Of a stretch of 64,000 nucleotides of DNA, positions 24,490 to 36,062 are shown piece by piece. Made by a program: the position numbers and the translations under genes. The stretch is taken from assembly GCF_963966145.1 (NCBI RefSeq), contig NC_091053.1, positions 310,001 through 374,000 of the forward strand, written 5' to 3'. Position 1 is the first letter of the stretch; each line of letters begins with the position of its first letter. The stretch comes from Tenebrio molitor (taxonomy: Eukaryota; Arthropoda; Insecta; Coleoptera; Tenebrionidae). The notes beneath the pieces are model-generated. The model saw nothing but the letters and a program-made list of their open reading frames with translations, was not told the DNA's origin and searched no databases.

Positions 24490-24688
24490 ATCTTATTAAT
24501 GTAAAGACAGAGGTTTGCTCTTGTTCATTTTCAGAATTTCTCGATTTAATTTTTCTTGGCGTCTTGACAAGCTCGAAGTCGTTTTGAAAGTCATGCAAAA
24601 TAATTTCAATAACAATAGTTAGCGAAGACCGCCATTGTCTTCCACTTGTGTTAGCAGTGGAGTACGGTAACCGCAAAGATCTGAGCTT
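24490..24688 (-). other. possible coding exon, unrecognised
   Basis: A long pyrimidine-rich tract ending TTGCTTCTCTGTCAG looks like an acceptor. It is followed by an open frame (KLRSLRLPYSTANTSGRQ, then VIEIILHDFQNDFELVKTP) as far as a possible donor GAT|GTAATA at 24489. Read straight through in another frame, the tract instead encodes a hydrophobic stretch (FIWLFLIASLSEAQ) that resembles a signal peptide, so the exon boundaries are uncertain. No family is recognised. Confidence 0.2.
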
Positions 24689-25131
24689 CTGACAGAGAAG
24701 CAATAAGAAATAACCAGATAAACACTAAATTGAGGTTTGTTTGATTTCGATTGTCCGAAAAATGGCCTCGCGATTGTACTTTTTCGATCGACGGTTGGCA
24801 GCAGTAATTATAAACTTTTAATTGGCTTTCTATGATTCGATAACGAAACAGCTCATTCATTCTGGATTCAGTTTTGTTGAAACTTACCCTTCCGCCATCC
24901 GTAACCAGATCACTCCTCTATCTGGCCACCCCCTAAAAAATCAACACAACAACAATTACAACTTCAACAATTCACTGAAAACTAGTAGGTACACAATCCA
25001 GGTTTCGCGTGTGCAAGTTACGAATTCACAATAAGATTTGTCAGTGGAACACTTGATATTTCTTCTTTTATTTAAAAACTAAGATATGATTGATTCCGTA
25101 TTGTGCGTTTTTTTTATTTGATGTGGGACAG

Positions 25132-25460
25132 GATTTTACACGTGCGGCGGCAGCTTTGTTAACGGGACGCCACTCTGTCTGCTGCCGCCAACCCACTGTC
25201 GTCCCTCCGATGTTCTGTTGTCCTTCCGTTCCGACGCTGGAACAAGCGCGCGCATTTGGAACACTTGCATCCAGACGCTCATAAAACGACGTCATCCTAA
25301 TATGAATTATGCATTCGACTGGGTGATGCCCGAATTAGGTCGGTTAAACCTGCAAAAGTGCAAAACGGATCCTCAACGCGACTTCATTCGAAATCTGGAT
25401 CCGGTCCGGTTTTTATCTCTTTCAATATGTAAATTCGGAATTGTTCGATATTTAGTTTGA
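25132..25460 (+). other. GC-rich open stretch, candidate exon, unrecognised
   Basis: After an acceptor-like TTTTTTTTATTTGATGTGGG-ACAG, one plus-strand frame stays open for 108 codons. It starts FYTCGGGSFVNGTPLCLLPP, continues with THCRPSDVLLSF and NMNYAFDWVMPELGRLNLQ, and ends at TGA 25458-25460. GC content is far above the flanks, and AATAAA occurs near 25681. Five cysteines in the first half suggest a secreted domain if the frame is real. A second plus-strand frame and one minus-strand frame are also open here because of the GC richness, so openness alone proves little; a promoter or CpG-rich first exon is an alternative. Confidence 0.35.
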
Positions 25461-26017
25461 GTTCCGGGATAGTCCGTAAAACGGTTGTTTTCGATCTTTC
25501 AAATATACCGCAGTTGGTCGTTTCAAAGGAAAACTAAAACAACAGAACTCGATATGGACGTCGATGGTTGAAAGGATCAGCAAAAACTAGACTCGTAGTT
25601 TGTGTGATCGATTTTGTTAACTTTGTTTTGTACAAATTGTTGTTCCGCATATTTGCGCAAAATGCAATAACAAAACAAAAAATAAAGCATCCATTGAGCT
25701 ATCTAACTTTCGATTATGCTTAATTATAACTGTTTTCAAAAACAAATAAAAGAATAATACTCCTAATAAACAATCTATTTTACGTTCAAGAAGAATTGAA
25801 ACAAATATTGAAATACCAACTGATTCTAAAACTATGAATTATTGAAAATTGCTTAAAAAAAACAAAATGCGGATTTTGCGTCGAGCCTTGATATTCGGGG
25901 TCAAAATTGAATTCTGAAACTACTTTTTCTAATAACTTCTTTCGATATCTTTAACACGAAGTAAAATATGGGGAATTGGCCCTCATTGCGACATCTCAGT
26001 TGACTGGGTTTACAACG

Positions 26018-26678
26018 TACAGGGTGATTCAAGTTTTACCGCCCGCACGATTAACCCTATTAAAAAATTAATAAAAATTACGAAACTTTAGGGTTCCCTT
26101 CATATAAAGCTACAAACAAAATTTTTTTCCGTGCACGCTCATAATTCACAATTCATTCAAAGAACATATTTATGAAATTCGCATCAAAATAAAAGTATTA
26201 GTTTTTGAATTATTCCAATTTTAATGATCAATATTTATAATTGCAGTGCCATAAATAAATACCTCATTGTTGGTAAACATCTGTTGAGAACTTTTCTAAT
26301 AATTATTTGGTCCCTAAAGGGTAAAACAACCCATGTCAACCTCTTTTGTGAAAGTGACCGCTCAATTTTAATAATAAATCATAGCTAAATTGTGCACTTT
26401 AATATCGAATTCCATTTATTTCAAAATCCGGTGATGCTTTCATGATTTTAATGACATCAGATTTTTCGTAAATGTTTGAAAGGACTCTCAGTGAAAAATT
26501 ATGTAAATTAATGTAGCGGTTATTCAATTAAAACGAAATATTTACTGGTTTCATTAAAAAATTAAAATTTTTACACTGTTCTACAACGATACATAATCAT
26601 TCCTGAATTTTTTGAGAATTTTAAATCGATTAGAAGTGGGTGTTTTCGCTCGGGCGGGAAAACTTGAATCACCCTGTA
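26018..26678. mobile_element. 661-bp TIR element
   Basis: The ends are inverted: TACAGGGTGATTCAAGTTTT then ACCGCCCG at the left and CGGGCGGGAAAACTTGAATC then ACCCTGTA at the right. The interior is AT-rich without an ORF, so the element is non-autonomous. TACAGGGT ends place it with the Tc1/mariner-like MITEs of this window, although the internal sequence differs. Confidence 0.8.
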
Positions 26679-27326
26679 CAGTTGATTTCAGTACCAAAAA
26701 ACTGCACCTCATGAAGTTCTACGAGTGTGCTCGAATTTTTACTCCTACAGATAACAAAAATTTATCTTAAGTGTGACTCGCTCTATTTTAACAGCTCAAT
26801 AATAAATGTACATAGTAGTAAACGCCAACTTTACTACCCGTGTGAAATGTGTAACTTTTCGTGGTTGTTGTGTAAACTATTACAGTTCTCATTACTTTAA
26901 GACACAAAAAACGATTTAATTTTTTTTGTCTATTTCTTCGATATGAGAATGATTTTGTTCAACATTTACTGTTCTTGACTGAAAGCGAAAGAGGAGGAAA
27001 ATAGAAAAAATGGCCACCAAGAACACTAATACGTTTGACATAACGACACTGAAACACTTAAAAAGTAAAAGAAGCACCAACTAAATTATAAATTAATATA
27101 AATCAGTTTTGTTTATGTTTGTGAAACAATTTTCTAGCTCAAGTTTAAAAACCGAAATTAAATTAGTTATTTGCACAACTAGTTATTAAGGCTAGTGTGA
27201 CACGATACTAAATTTCACAGAAAATTCTGTAAAAATGACAAAGACAGACTATGATCCTGATCGTTCATTGGTCCTGATCGAGGGTCTCTCTCATTTTCTA
27301 ACAAATTTTCTACCAAACTAGCTTAA

Positions 27327-27560
27327 AGTCATACTTTTTCTCACGAATTTGCAAGCAAATAAGTGAAAAAAAGAGAATTTCATAACGTACTGTACACACT
27401 ATTTTTTTGCATATTGATGTAAGTTGAGAAATTTGGCCTAAAAGGATCTATGAAAAATTAAAAAAAAAATAGGTATGCTTTGACAATCATCTCCAAGGAG
27501 ATAGAATAAAATGATGCAAAAAAGTACTACTTTCACTACGATTTTTCTTGTAAAAAAGTG
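27327..27560 (+). repeat. dispersed repeat E, copy 1
   Basis: AGTCATACTTTTTCTCACGA, the stretch ATAGGTATGCTTTGACAATC and ATCTCCAAGGAGATAGAATA recur, inverted and diverged, at 52775-53014 in the AMMECR1 intron. The element family is not recognised. Confidence 0.65.
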
Positions 27561-27610
27561 CTACTTTCGCTACGATTTTGCGTGTAAAAAAGTGCCACTT
27601 TCATTACAAT
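27518..27610 (+). repeat. three tandem copies of a roughly 32-bp unit
   Basis: The unit AAAAAAGTRCYACTTTCRYT followed by ACGATTTT appears three times in a row with small changes. Only one unit is seen in the inverted copy near 52775-52806. Confidence 0.7.
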
Positions 27611-28063
27611 ATGACTTTAATGATAAAGTCATTTTAACTCTTGGCGGAATTTAGATTTTTATTCTTTCTCTAAAAACTCATTTCCCTGAATGCAATATTG
27701 GTTGGTAACCGGTTTATAAACCGTTGTGTTTACATTACAGCAAAAATTAATAACAATATAATCGGTAATTTTAGGAAAATTCATTATTTTAAGTTACTGC
27801 TAGGAATTAAAATAAATGGTGACAAACAAATTTTGTAATTTTTCAGTCTAGTATTCGTACAATAGGAGCCTAGTTCCATTATCGCTGTTGCTATTGTTCG
27901 ATAAAATAATTTAAAACCTTATTTAATTCCGTGTCTACACTCTACCTACAACTTCCTATAATTTAATTTCTCTGCATAAATTAATTTTTATGAACTTTTA
28001 TTTTACACGATTAGTTCACAGCGTTACAATTTAACATTATTAAGTACATATTATTTATTTAAA

Positions 28064-28207
28064 TATCGGGCGTTGGAGAGTCGACTGTGAACGCACCACA
28101 TGTGTATAAACGTAAAATTTAAATAGCTGATCCGCAATCCGTATAGTGTGTTCACAATCGACTCTTCAACGCCTACTTTCAGATGAAATTTAAAAAAACA
28201 CCCGATA
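28064..28207. mobile_element. MITE family F, copy 1
   Basis: Arms GCGTTGGAGAGTCGACTGTG-AACGCAC and the inverse GTTCACAATCGACTCTTCAA-CGCC are shared with 30671-30848 and 49194-49361. Ends TATCGGG and CCCGATA bound this copy, and its left arm has a short internal deletion. Confidence 0.75.
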
Positions 28208-28582
28208 TGCTCCCATTTGTTAAACACAATCAATTTTGTGTTAAATCGATCATCTACATTAAAGATTATATTGTTCGTGATAATATACGACATATCTAAT
28301 GCATGCTGTAGCTCCATAAAATTGTTGGCAGTAAGCCAGTTACTTTTTCTATTCGACATTAGTGCTACAATAATAAATTACGGTAATCTCCAATGTGTTC
28401 AAGTGTTCATATTCTTGCTTTGACTTGGTTTTCCTTATCTGTACCAATACACAATTATATACTTCTCAATAATACACATCGTTTATTACACCTACACCTA
28501 ATTCACAATTATTTAAATGCGACGTGTGAAAAAGATTTCCATTCCAATTAGAGTTTTTAAAATCTTATATTTCTATCTTATA

Positions 28583-28764
28583 ACTCTAACGTTTTATGAT
28601 AGGCAATACTAATAACGAGGGGACTAGTATTTGACACCTCCTATTGAGAAAATAAGCACTTCGTCCAAGAGAGACTATCTGGTACCTACCGTATGCCCTT
28701 ACCTGCTTCTTTGTTAAGCTATTTAACTTCATAACGATATTGCCTATCATAAAACGTTAGAGTT
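28583..28764. mobile_element. 182-bp TIR element
   Basis: AACTCTAACGTTTTATGATA-GGCAATA at the left is mirrored almost exactly by TATTGCCTATCATAAAACGT-TAGAGTT at the right. The interior has no ORF. No second copy was noticed. Confidence 0.8.
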
Positions 28765-28776
28765 CTAGATCCACTA

Positions 28777-29246
28777 TACAGGGTGTCGTAAAATTAACGT
28801 TAGCCAAGTCGGAGGTCTTGTAGGAAAAAATCTCAGGAATCTCGAAAAAATCAAATAAAAAATATAGGGGGGGTCTTTACAAAGATATATGGGTCGGAAG
28901 GTTGAAACTTTTCATCACGTTTTCTTCAAATAAAAAATATAAATGGTTGACATTCATTTTGAAATATGGTGAGGATGATTATGTAAAATATTAAAATATA
29001 AATGAAAAGACGTTTCTTGAAAAAACAGCTTTATCTCGAAAAAATAGCTTTATTTTTCCAATTTTTGTTCAAAATGGAAGTACAACATAGCTAGAATATT
29101 AATCAAGTACTTTTAAACAAATATTGGCAACTTTCATATTTTTTTCAAAGTGACAGCAATTTTTTTTGGAACATTTTTACTTGGTCAACAGGATGTCCCC
29201 TACTAAGCTCCGAACTTGGAAAACGATAATTTTAAGACACCCTGTA
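28777..29246. mobile_element. 470-bp TIR element
   Basis: Left end TACAGGGTGTCGTAAAATTA, right end the inverse of TACAGGGTGTCTTAAAATTA. The AT-rich interior is without coding capacity. It sits 12 bp from the preceding TIR element. Confidence 0.8.
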
Positions 29247-30670
29247 CATGTTGGAATGTTCGTGGCACAGCTTTAGCCATATTGATTCAAAGTAAAATTT
29301 TAACTTAAAGTTTGTTTAAATGTAAAAAAAGATTATTTTACAATAAAAATAAAATAAAAAATGCTCATAATTTTTTGTAAGAATGAAAATATACCTTCAA
29401 TAGAATATTGCAAAGTTCTTAATAGCTTTTGAAGTAAACTTGTAAACCGCTTAGTATCGTTAAGATGCAAACAAAAGTCTTGAAACCATTAAATAAATGT
29501 TTAATAATTCCGTACCTTTATTCCTATACGCATACTTTTCCCAAATATTTTCTACTATATGAAAGTAGTGCCAGTTTGTCTTGTCTCATCAAAGAGACGT
29601 TTAGACAACTTCATACACTAAGAGTGAATTGATGGAAATTGCTTTCCAACCGTACGAAAATTATCTTGATAAATCGACGGTGAAGTCGAACATTTTTCAG
29701 ATACAATTACAAATCTAATTTGAAGTTTGGCAACAGTTTCCTCGAGTTCAAGTCAAAATATCAAAATAATTTTCCTGTATCGAAAAGTTTGTTTAATAAC
29801 TAGTTCTCCACGGCTTTGAAACGTTATCAGGAGCTTTTCTTTTACGACTAGACGTGTTTTTCATATTCAAATAAAATTCAAAAGAAATTTGATGGAGAAA
29901 AACATAAATCAAGCAGGAAAAGTTCTGATAAGTTATTACGAAGCATGCCGCACAAGCTGTTTCCGGTTGACGTACCAAAGAGATAAATAAATTGAAGAAT
30001 CCCAAAAAAATTCATGGAGCAAGATGTCGAGCTTCCTGTTTATGAGAACCGATCAAAATGGCTTAGACAAATTCCGAACTTGTTGAATCGGCGAATAAAT
30101 AACTTGATCCGAGCTACATTCCTCAAGAAACGAGAAACTCCCAGCCAAAAAGCAAACATAATCATCCAATTTAAATGTCTTGTTTTAAGTTGTCACAGAG
30201 GCCCTTTAATAATTTATCTTTCCCTTTCTCGTTTGATTCGTACGATACGATCAGGGCGAAGAACAAGGGATGTTTCTGGTTTTCAATGCATCCGACGGTG
30301 CTATTGTAGTGAAATCTAATGAACCTACATGCGTCATTACAAACATTCACTTTAACAAAGTTATGATCGCTGGTGTTTGAGATGGCTGAAGCATTTCGCC
30401 ATTAAATTGTCTGATATCGAACCGAATGATGGAAGGCACGCATTGGAATGTGCAAGATAAACGTTTCACGCTCCGGAAATTGTTTCACACTATAGACTAC
30501 GACTACCACCGGTGATGTTTCCTTCACTGATACAAATAGTTTTGCTTTTGCAACAAACCTAATAATTAAAAGCGTGGTACAAATAATGTGCAACATTCAT
30601 TACGATTACAAATAATGAGACGTCCTTCACACTTTGTAAAAATTCTCGTAATAAAAAGTGGTTTTTGTTG
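29247..30670. other. gene-free stretch with weak ORFs
   Basis: Two neighbouring short ORFs (minus 29793-30005, plus 30014-30319) lie back to back in slightly GC-richer DNA. Neither has a recognisable domain, splice sites or a poly(A) signal, and they are not claimed as genes. Confidence 0.4.
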
Positions 30671-30848
30671 TATCGTGCGTTCATTTAAATTTATCCTCAA
30701 AGTTGGCGTTGAAGACTCGATTGTGAACGCACCATACTCGTACGAATAACGCATAGTTGTTTAAATCTTAGGCTTTTACACGAGTGGTGCGTTCTCAATC
30801 GACTCTCCAACGCCAACTTTAAGGATACATTTAAATGAACGCACGATA
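30671..30848. mobile_element. 178-bp MITE family F, copy 2 (best preserved)
   Basis: Inverted repeats of about 65 bp: TATCGTGCGTTCATTTAAAT at both ends, continuing inward through AAAGTTGGCGTTG, a GA-TCGATTG stretch and GAACGCACCA. Only about 50 bp separate the arms. Diverged copies lie at 28064-28207 and 49194-49361. Confidence 0.85.
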
Positions 30849-30969
30849 GCATAGCCGCTCTGATGATGACAGCATTGCTGTCGAAACACTTTGTAGGATT
30901 AACCCAATGACGGGCAATGTGTATTTTTCAACTGTTTCCGAGACAGCTTTTTTCGTTTTCTAGTGATGT

Positions 30970-31103
30970 AAAAATAGTATATTACACTATAAGTGATGAA
31001 AGTGCCTGATTTTTCAACGAGCTATACACGAGCGCTAGCGAGTGAGGATAGTATTGCGAGTTGAAAAATCGCACTTTGATCACGAATTGTGTATACTATT
31101 TTT
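30970..31103. repeat. 134-bp foldback
   Basis: AAAATAGTATATTACACTAT then AGTGATGAAAGTGC and GATTTTTCAACGAG pair with GAGTTGAAAAATC, GCACTTTGATCACG and GTGTATACTATTTTT. The small centre contains AGCGCTAGCGAGTGAGGA. Related words (CTCACTAGTGA, GTGATGAAAGTATCATTTTC) recur at 31285-31390. Confidence 0.6.
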
Positions 31104-32761
31104 TCCAACATCGCTTATGAAAATGAGTCTAAATTTTAAATTCCTTTATAATTATTTTACTCCCCTATTTTTTGAATTTTCCGGATCTGGAGTTTCAATT
31201 AATGCAAATAACAGTGCTTTAAATTTTTATATTATTAAGTAGGTAGTAGATTGTTAATGTAGTAGATGGTTAAATAAATTTTCCTCACTAGTGAGTTTAC
31301 TTTGTCCATTTTCCTCACTAGTGATGCAAACGCATATTTTCCTCGCTAAATTGAGTGATGAAAGTATCATTTTCATAATCGATGTTGGAAAAAAGTGTAC
31401 ATTTGTTAAAATTTCCAAGAAAAAAATTGAAAAAGCTTATAAACGAATTATTAAATTACTAAAAAAAATCAAGTTTAAGCTATCTAAAAAAATCTGCTAT
31501 AGTTTGGCTAAAAGCATTTCCATTTTAAAAAATAAAGTGAACCATCCTCCATCAATGATTATGAATGTAAACATATCCTGTTAAGTTCGAGAACCATTTT
31601 TCATCTTAATTGGACTCTTAAGAATGTACATATTTATTTTTAAACATATATACTCGTATATGGAGCTATGTATTTCTTTTTTCTAAAATACTTGTCTATT
31701 TGTGTCAACTGGAGCGAATTACTTTAAACTTGCTTCCCCAAAGACTTTCGTTGAGTTTATAAAAATACTCGTATATAAAATGCAAATTCTCTCTGTTAGA
31801 AATTTTGTTTAAATAAACTTGACGGTAAATGACAGTGAAATTTCACTTTCGCGAAAACTCTTACCTCCGCAACCTCAATTTCCTCTGAAAATTGAAAGCT
31901 AAACATTTATCCAATTATGTAAGAAACAAGATTTGAATGTAAACTGTACGAATCGATGAAGACCTCAAAAAAGGAGAAGATTAATTCGTTGAAGTACTCG
32001 GCGAATGTTAGTGAGCGCTTTCCAGACATGTATGTATTGCTGAAAATCCTCCAAACCGGCAAAATGCATTCCTCCCACTTTACTGAAAAGATCTTTGATT
32101 AAATTTAGAGACGATAGACGTACAATCGATTCGAATGAGAGCGTTGAATTTTGAACGAGATCTAGAAGCTGCCAAGAGGTCATCAACTGCAATTATTGGT
32201 CCCTCTCTTATCCAGACAAGAGAAAATAAATTGACTTTACATCGTATATTTACTATAATATTAAGATTGAAGCTTGTCGTGGTTTGATGAAGGTATAATT
32301 ATTCTAATTTAATAACTGACTTACATTCATTAGGAAATCTGCTTTAATTGGAAGAGAACACCACCAGCCATTATTGAAATCAGCTGGGGTTGAAACGCAC
32401 CAGCAATCTTACAATCAAACGAACAGAGATATTGCTTCCAAGCAGAAGCAAAACAAACAACTGAAATGGAATCGTACTAAATTATCAAATAATAAAATAA
32501 AAATATTTCAGTATTCAACTGGAAATCACGGTAAAATACTTGATTAAAATTCCTTCTGAACCATTTTAAGGTAATTCTGTCAGCTTTAGTTCCGAGGAAA
32601 GCATTCTGTAAGTAAAATGTCAAGAAACGCGTTATCGTTTTTTAAATATGGCTTAGCCAAGCTATTCCGCATTTTTCCTATCGTTCGTATTTTTCAAATA
32701 ACTCGAAAATTAATGCGTAATGAACTAATGACGTATTTGTACACGCTCGCAGCTGACGTAA
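31104..32761. other. gene-free stretch with one weak minus-strand ORF
   Basis: AT-rich. The minus-strand ORF at 31965-32192 (75 codons, containing GMHFAGLEDFQQYIHVWKAL) has reasonably protein-like composition. It lacks recognisable homology, splice context or a poly(A) signal. A segment at 32530-32607 recurs at 36823-36896 (AAATACTTGATTAAAATTCC ... GTTCCGAGGAAA). Confidence 0.4.
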
Positions 32762-34290
32762 TACAGGGTCTCTATAAATGATTGTCTGGTCAAGCCAGCC
32801 TTGGAAAAAAAATTTACTGTTCCGCTTTTTTGAAACCGATGCCAAATTCTAGTTCGTTTTCACGGTCACTTCTGACATTAGTGAATGACATTTCGTTTGC
32901 ACTTGTCAGTCGAGTTTTGGTTCCTTATATTTGTTTTATCGCAGTTAATCACAGTTAATATACACCAAAAATCTGTATTTTTCAATAAAAATTGCAAGTA
33001 CGTCCGCTTTTACAGGTAAATAGGTACACTGGCAAAATTTGTGAGGTTATGCTTTAATGTTTTATGTTTTATTTTAGCTTATTTTCTTTACAATGGTTTA
33101 TTCTGTTGAACAGAACACGTTCATTGTTGTTTTTTACTTTCGAAATGGAAGGTTTAGTAATGGGGAATTATCTGTTTGTAAAAATGAATTGCAGCAAAAT
33201 ATCTGAACAACATTCAAGATGATTGTTAACTCACATTAAGCAAATTGTGAACAGGTTTTTAACAATCAGAACAATTAGCAAGGGTAAATCATTAGGACAA
33301 CCACCAATATCTGATGAAATACTCGAGGATTTGAAAGAAATGGTGAAAAAGTCTCTACAGATATCCATAGCCTCTTTATCTCAACAATCTGGTGTACCAC
33401 GAAGCATTTGTCACAAAATCATTAAAAATAGGCTACAACTGCATCTTTATAAAATTAGTGTTGTACAAGAACTCCAACCTGCAGATTATCAAAGTTGTGT
33501 TTAATAATGTAATCAGTTTGAAAATCACCTCAATTTCATAATTTGGAGTGCTGAGAATCCACATCAATTTGTAGACTCCTTTACATGTTTTGAAAATTGG
33601 TGTGTGGAACTGTGGATAGCAGTGTTGCTGTACCCTTAACCCTAACTAAGAAGTGCTGCAAAATATTTTTGAAAATAAATGAAGAATTGTCAAGTGTTTA
33701 GAAGTTAATGGGGGACATTTTCAATCTATTTTATAAAAAAATACCTATTTGTTCTCGTTATTTAGTGTTGTAAATTATGTTGTTGAATACATTTGATTTT
33801 ATTGAAAAACCAGTAAGACTTATTTGTAATGAAAAACACTGTTATTTATATTGGAAGAAAAAATGGGAGTCAATACCATATTCGACAATTCAGTCTAGGT
33901 CGTATTTACCACTAGCATAAAATAAGAAATGTGAAAGCACTAAAGCAGACAAAAAGGCAGTATCAAGTATTGTATTGTGGTACGAGTATACGGGGACAAG
34001 GTGTTCTCAATATTTATCTGTTTGGATTTGTTCTCATACCAATTCCTGTACAGTGTGTGGCGGTACGATGGGGGCAATAATTGTTCCCGTGTTGGTGTTG
34101 ATATTAAATAATAAATATGTACATTAATGTTAGCAAGAATAAAGCACAGTTGAAACTTGTCTCTGGTTAAAAGCCAACAACCTAACCTGAAAATGTGACA
34201 TTCTTTATTTGCCGAATAAAGCGGCACATTCAAAATTTGACAAGTTTCCATGGCTGGCTGGACCCGACAATCATTTATAGAGACCCTGTA
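32762..34290 (+). mobile_element. 1.5-kb IS630/mariner-like DNA transposon, decayed
   Basis: The ends are inverted repeats of about 45 bp: TACAGGGTCTCTATAAATGA-TTGTC at the left and the inverse at GACAATCATTTATAGAGACC-CTGTA at the right, with GGCTGGC/GCCAGCC further in. Inside is a broken transposase reading frame (33093-33700, listed separately). The segment 32963-33080 is nearly identical, inverted, to 961-1083 of repeat family A. The part after the transposase (33700-34200) shows no further coding. Confidence 0.8.
33093..33700 (+). pseudogene. IS630/mariner-type transposase relic (DUF4817-like N-terminus)
   Basis: Pieces of one transposase are readable in order across several frames. They are MVYSVEQNTFIVVFYFRNG at the start (33093); then the helix-turn-helix and linker region in the 93-codon ORF 33223-33504, with SIASLSQQSGVPRSICHKII and HLYKISVVQELQPADYQ; then FIIWSAENPHQFVDS; and EVLQNIFENK near 33650. 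These resemble insect elements whose proteins begin with a DUF4817 domain, carry the YKIQVVQEL-type linker and end in a LQRVFENF-type tail. Stop codons and frameshifts interrupt it at several points, so it cannot make an active enzyme. Confidence 0.75.
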
Positions 34291-34550
34291 GAACAAAATT
34301 CAAAAAAATTATATGCAATGATCACAGAGGAATACTCTTTGTTACAAAAAACTCAATAACATTCAAACTTAAAAATTTTATGAATCTAATTTCAACCGCT
34401 GGGCGACCTCTAATTATTGATAAAACCTCAAACCTGATCTAGGGAGATTTTACAATACAGGTGTTCCGAAACAAAAGGTTTTAGAGTGGTACAAGCTGGT
34501 CTTTAAGGAAATTTTGACGTTGACAATTGTTTAAAAAAAAGCACTATTAT

Positions 34551-35359
34551 GTAAATACCGTATGTTTCAAAAATTTTCTGGTCAAGTAGGTTCTAAAAAA
34601 CAAAAGCATTATGGCGTAACTTGAATAATTCAGGCGAAAATGTGTTTATCACAATAATTGTTTTGAACGAACTGTTATAAAATGGCAATTTCAGGAAAAG
34701 CTTGAGAACGGTTCTTTTCCCCTACGATTCTACGAGAATTAGGGTTGGCGCCAAGATTTCATATTGCACCGCAGTACTGCGGACGATCGCTTCATTCGCT
34801 TCGTAATTCGTATACGTAACGGATTAAAGTTAGGTTATGTACCCTACAAACAATAAATAAATCAAACAAATAAATCCGCGCAATATGTGCAAACAAGTAA
34901 TGTAATAACAATAAATAAATAAACAACAATTAACAATAATGTGTTTTAAATTACTCTTGAGCAAGTGTTGAAAATGATAGCCTTGAGCTTCGATGCACAT
35001 TGGAAGACTTCTTTTCATCAAGCAGCGTAGGTGCAAAAAATTTCCACAAATAACGAAGAGTCTCCCGTCTTATTGAAAATACCCCTGAGCCAGTTGGAGG
35101 AGTTGATTGTGAAAACATCAAGAATGTTGTTCCCGTACCTTTCAGTTCGAACTTTGGATCGAGCACTGCCACTTTCTTGAAATGTGTGAAGTGTGTGACC
35201 ATTGCGAAAATAAGGTTCAATCGTGAATATCTTTTGTTCAGGTTACGGCAATCAATGACGTTTCTGACAGTTCAATTATTATTTGACACTCTGCGCCATA
35301 CGTTTTTAATGCTTTTGTTTTGCATGACCTACCTGTAATTTTTTGAAACATGGTATTAC
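34551..35359. mobile_element. 0.8-kb TIR element carrying an ORF
   Basis: The left end GTAAATACCGTATGTTTCAA-AAATTTTC and the right end, read inward, GTAATACCATGTTTCAAAAA-ATTAC match, followed by GTAGGT and AACAAAAGCATT in both arms. The TIRs are about 65 bp. The interior is GC-richer than the surroundings, contains the palindrome CCGCAGTACTGCGG (34769-34782), and holds the minus-strand ORF 34951-35220. The element abuts dispersed repeat D copy 2. No transposase is recognised. Confidence 0.6.
34951..35220 (-). CDS. 89-codon ORF inside a TIR element, unrecognised
   Basis: The ORF starts MNLIFAMVTHFTHFKKVAVL and contains FELKGTGTTFLMFSQSTPPT and ETLRYLWKFFAPTLLDEKK, with balanced protein-like composition. 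It is the only sizeable frame in the 0.8-kb element, and it runs toward the element's left half. It could be a fragment of a host gene picked up by the element, an element-encoded protein, or chance. No domain or catalytic motif is recognised. A second minus-strand frame overlaps its end (34830-35036). Confidence 0.3.
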   Translation of the reverse strand: MNLIFAMVTHFTHFKKVAVLDPKFELKGTGTTFLMFSQSTPPTGSGVFSIRRETLRYLWKFFAPTLLDEKKSSNVHRSSRLSFSTLAQE

Positions 35360-35368
35360 AAACAAGAT

Positions 35369-36062
35369 AATTGTTTCGGTAGGTTTTAGGCAAAAGCCGA
35401 GCGCGGGGAACAGAGCGGTGCGGGAGGGTGATCCAGGTTTCAGCTTATTAGCCCTAAGAGATTTTGTTGCAACTTTAGTTTTTTAATCATAACTTGATTA
35501 ATATTCCCTCAAAATTATTATAATAAACGCCATCGTAATCAGAGAATATCGGTCTTTAGTTCTTAAAGAATACATTTTTTCGATTTGAGGCTTAGTTTTC
35601 GAGCAATGGAGTGAGAAACGTAAAAACACGGCAAAATAAATTAATTTTTGGCGAGCGTCGAACAGAGATACAGGCATTTGAATTTTATTCTTTCCATAAG
35701 ACGCAATACTTTTTTGAAAGTTGTTTATTTTTTTACAACCAAACGGCTACAGAAAATATTACAAAGTTTCTACCAAAAAAATACTTGAACATCGGCTATC
35801 CGATAAGCTACGTAACTCGAAAATTTTGAGTAACGCCCTTTTGCACACGATAATTTTTGAACTTTTTTTTGGAAGTTCACCTATTCATAATCAATCGATT
35901 TAGCAAGGTGTCAGCTTTTTGTCATTAACTGTCCACACGATGAACTTTTTGAGCCTCCGAGTTCTCTGTTTGTCGGAGAGTCAGCGAATATTTTTCTCAT
36001 TTCGTTTCGCCACGAGAATTTTATAATTCGTATCATGCGACTTGGCAACAGTGCGTTAAAAC
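35369..36062 (-). repeat. 0.7-kb dispersed repeat D, copy 2 (inverted)
   Basis: Reverse-complement match to 18274-18983: AAAGCCGAGCGC and GGTGCGGGAGGGTGATC at its left, TCGGATAAGCTACGTAACTC-type sequence in the middle, and GGCAACAGTGCGTTAAAA at its right. The two copies differ by scattered substitutions and small indels; for example 35940-35985 is largely different. Open frames over it are not conserved between copies. Confidence 0.7.
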
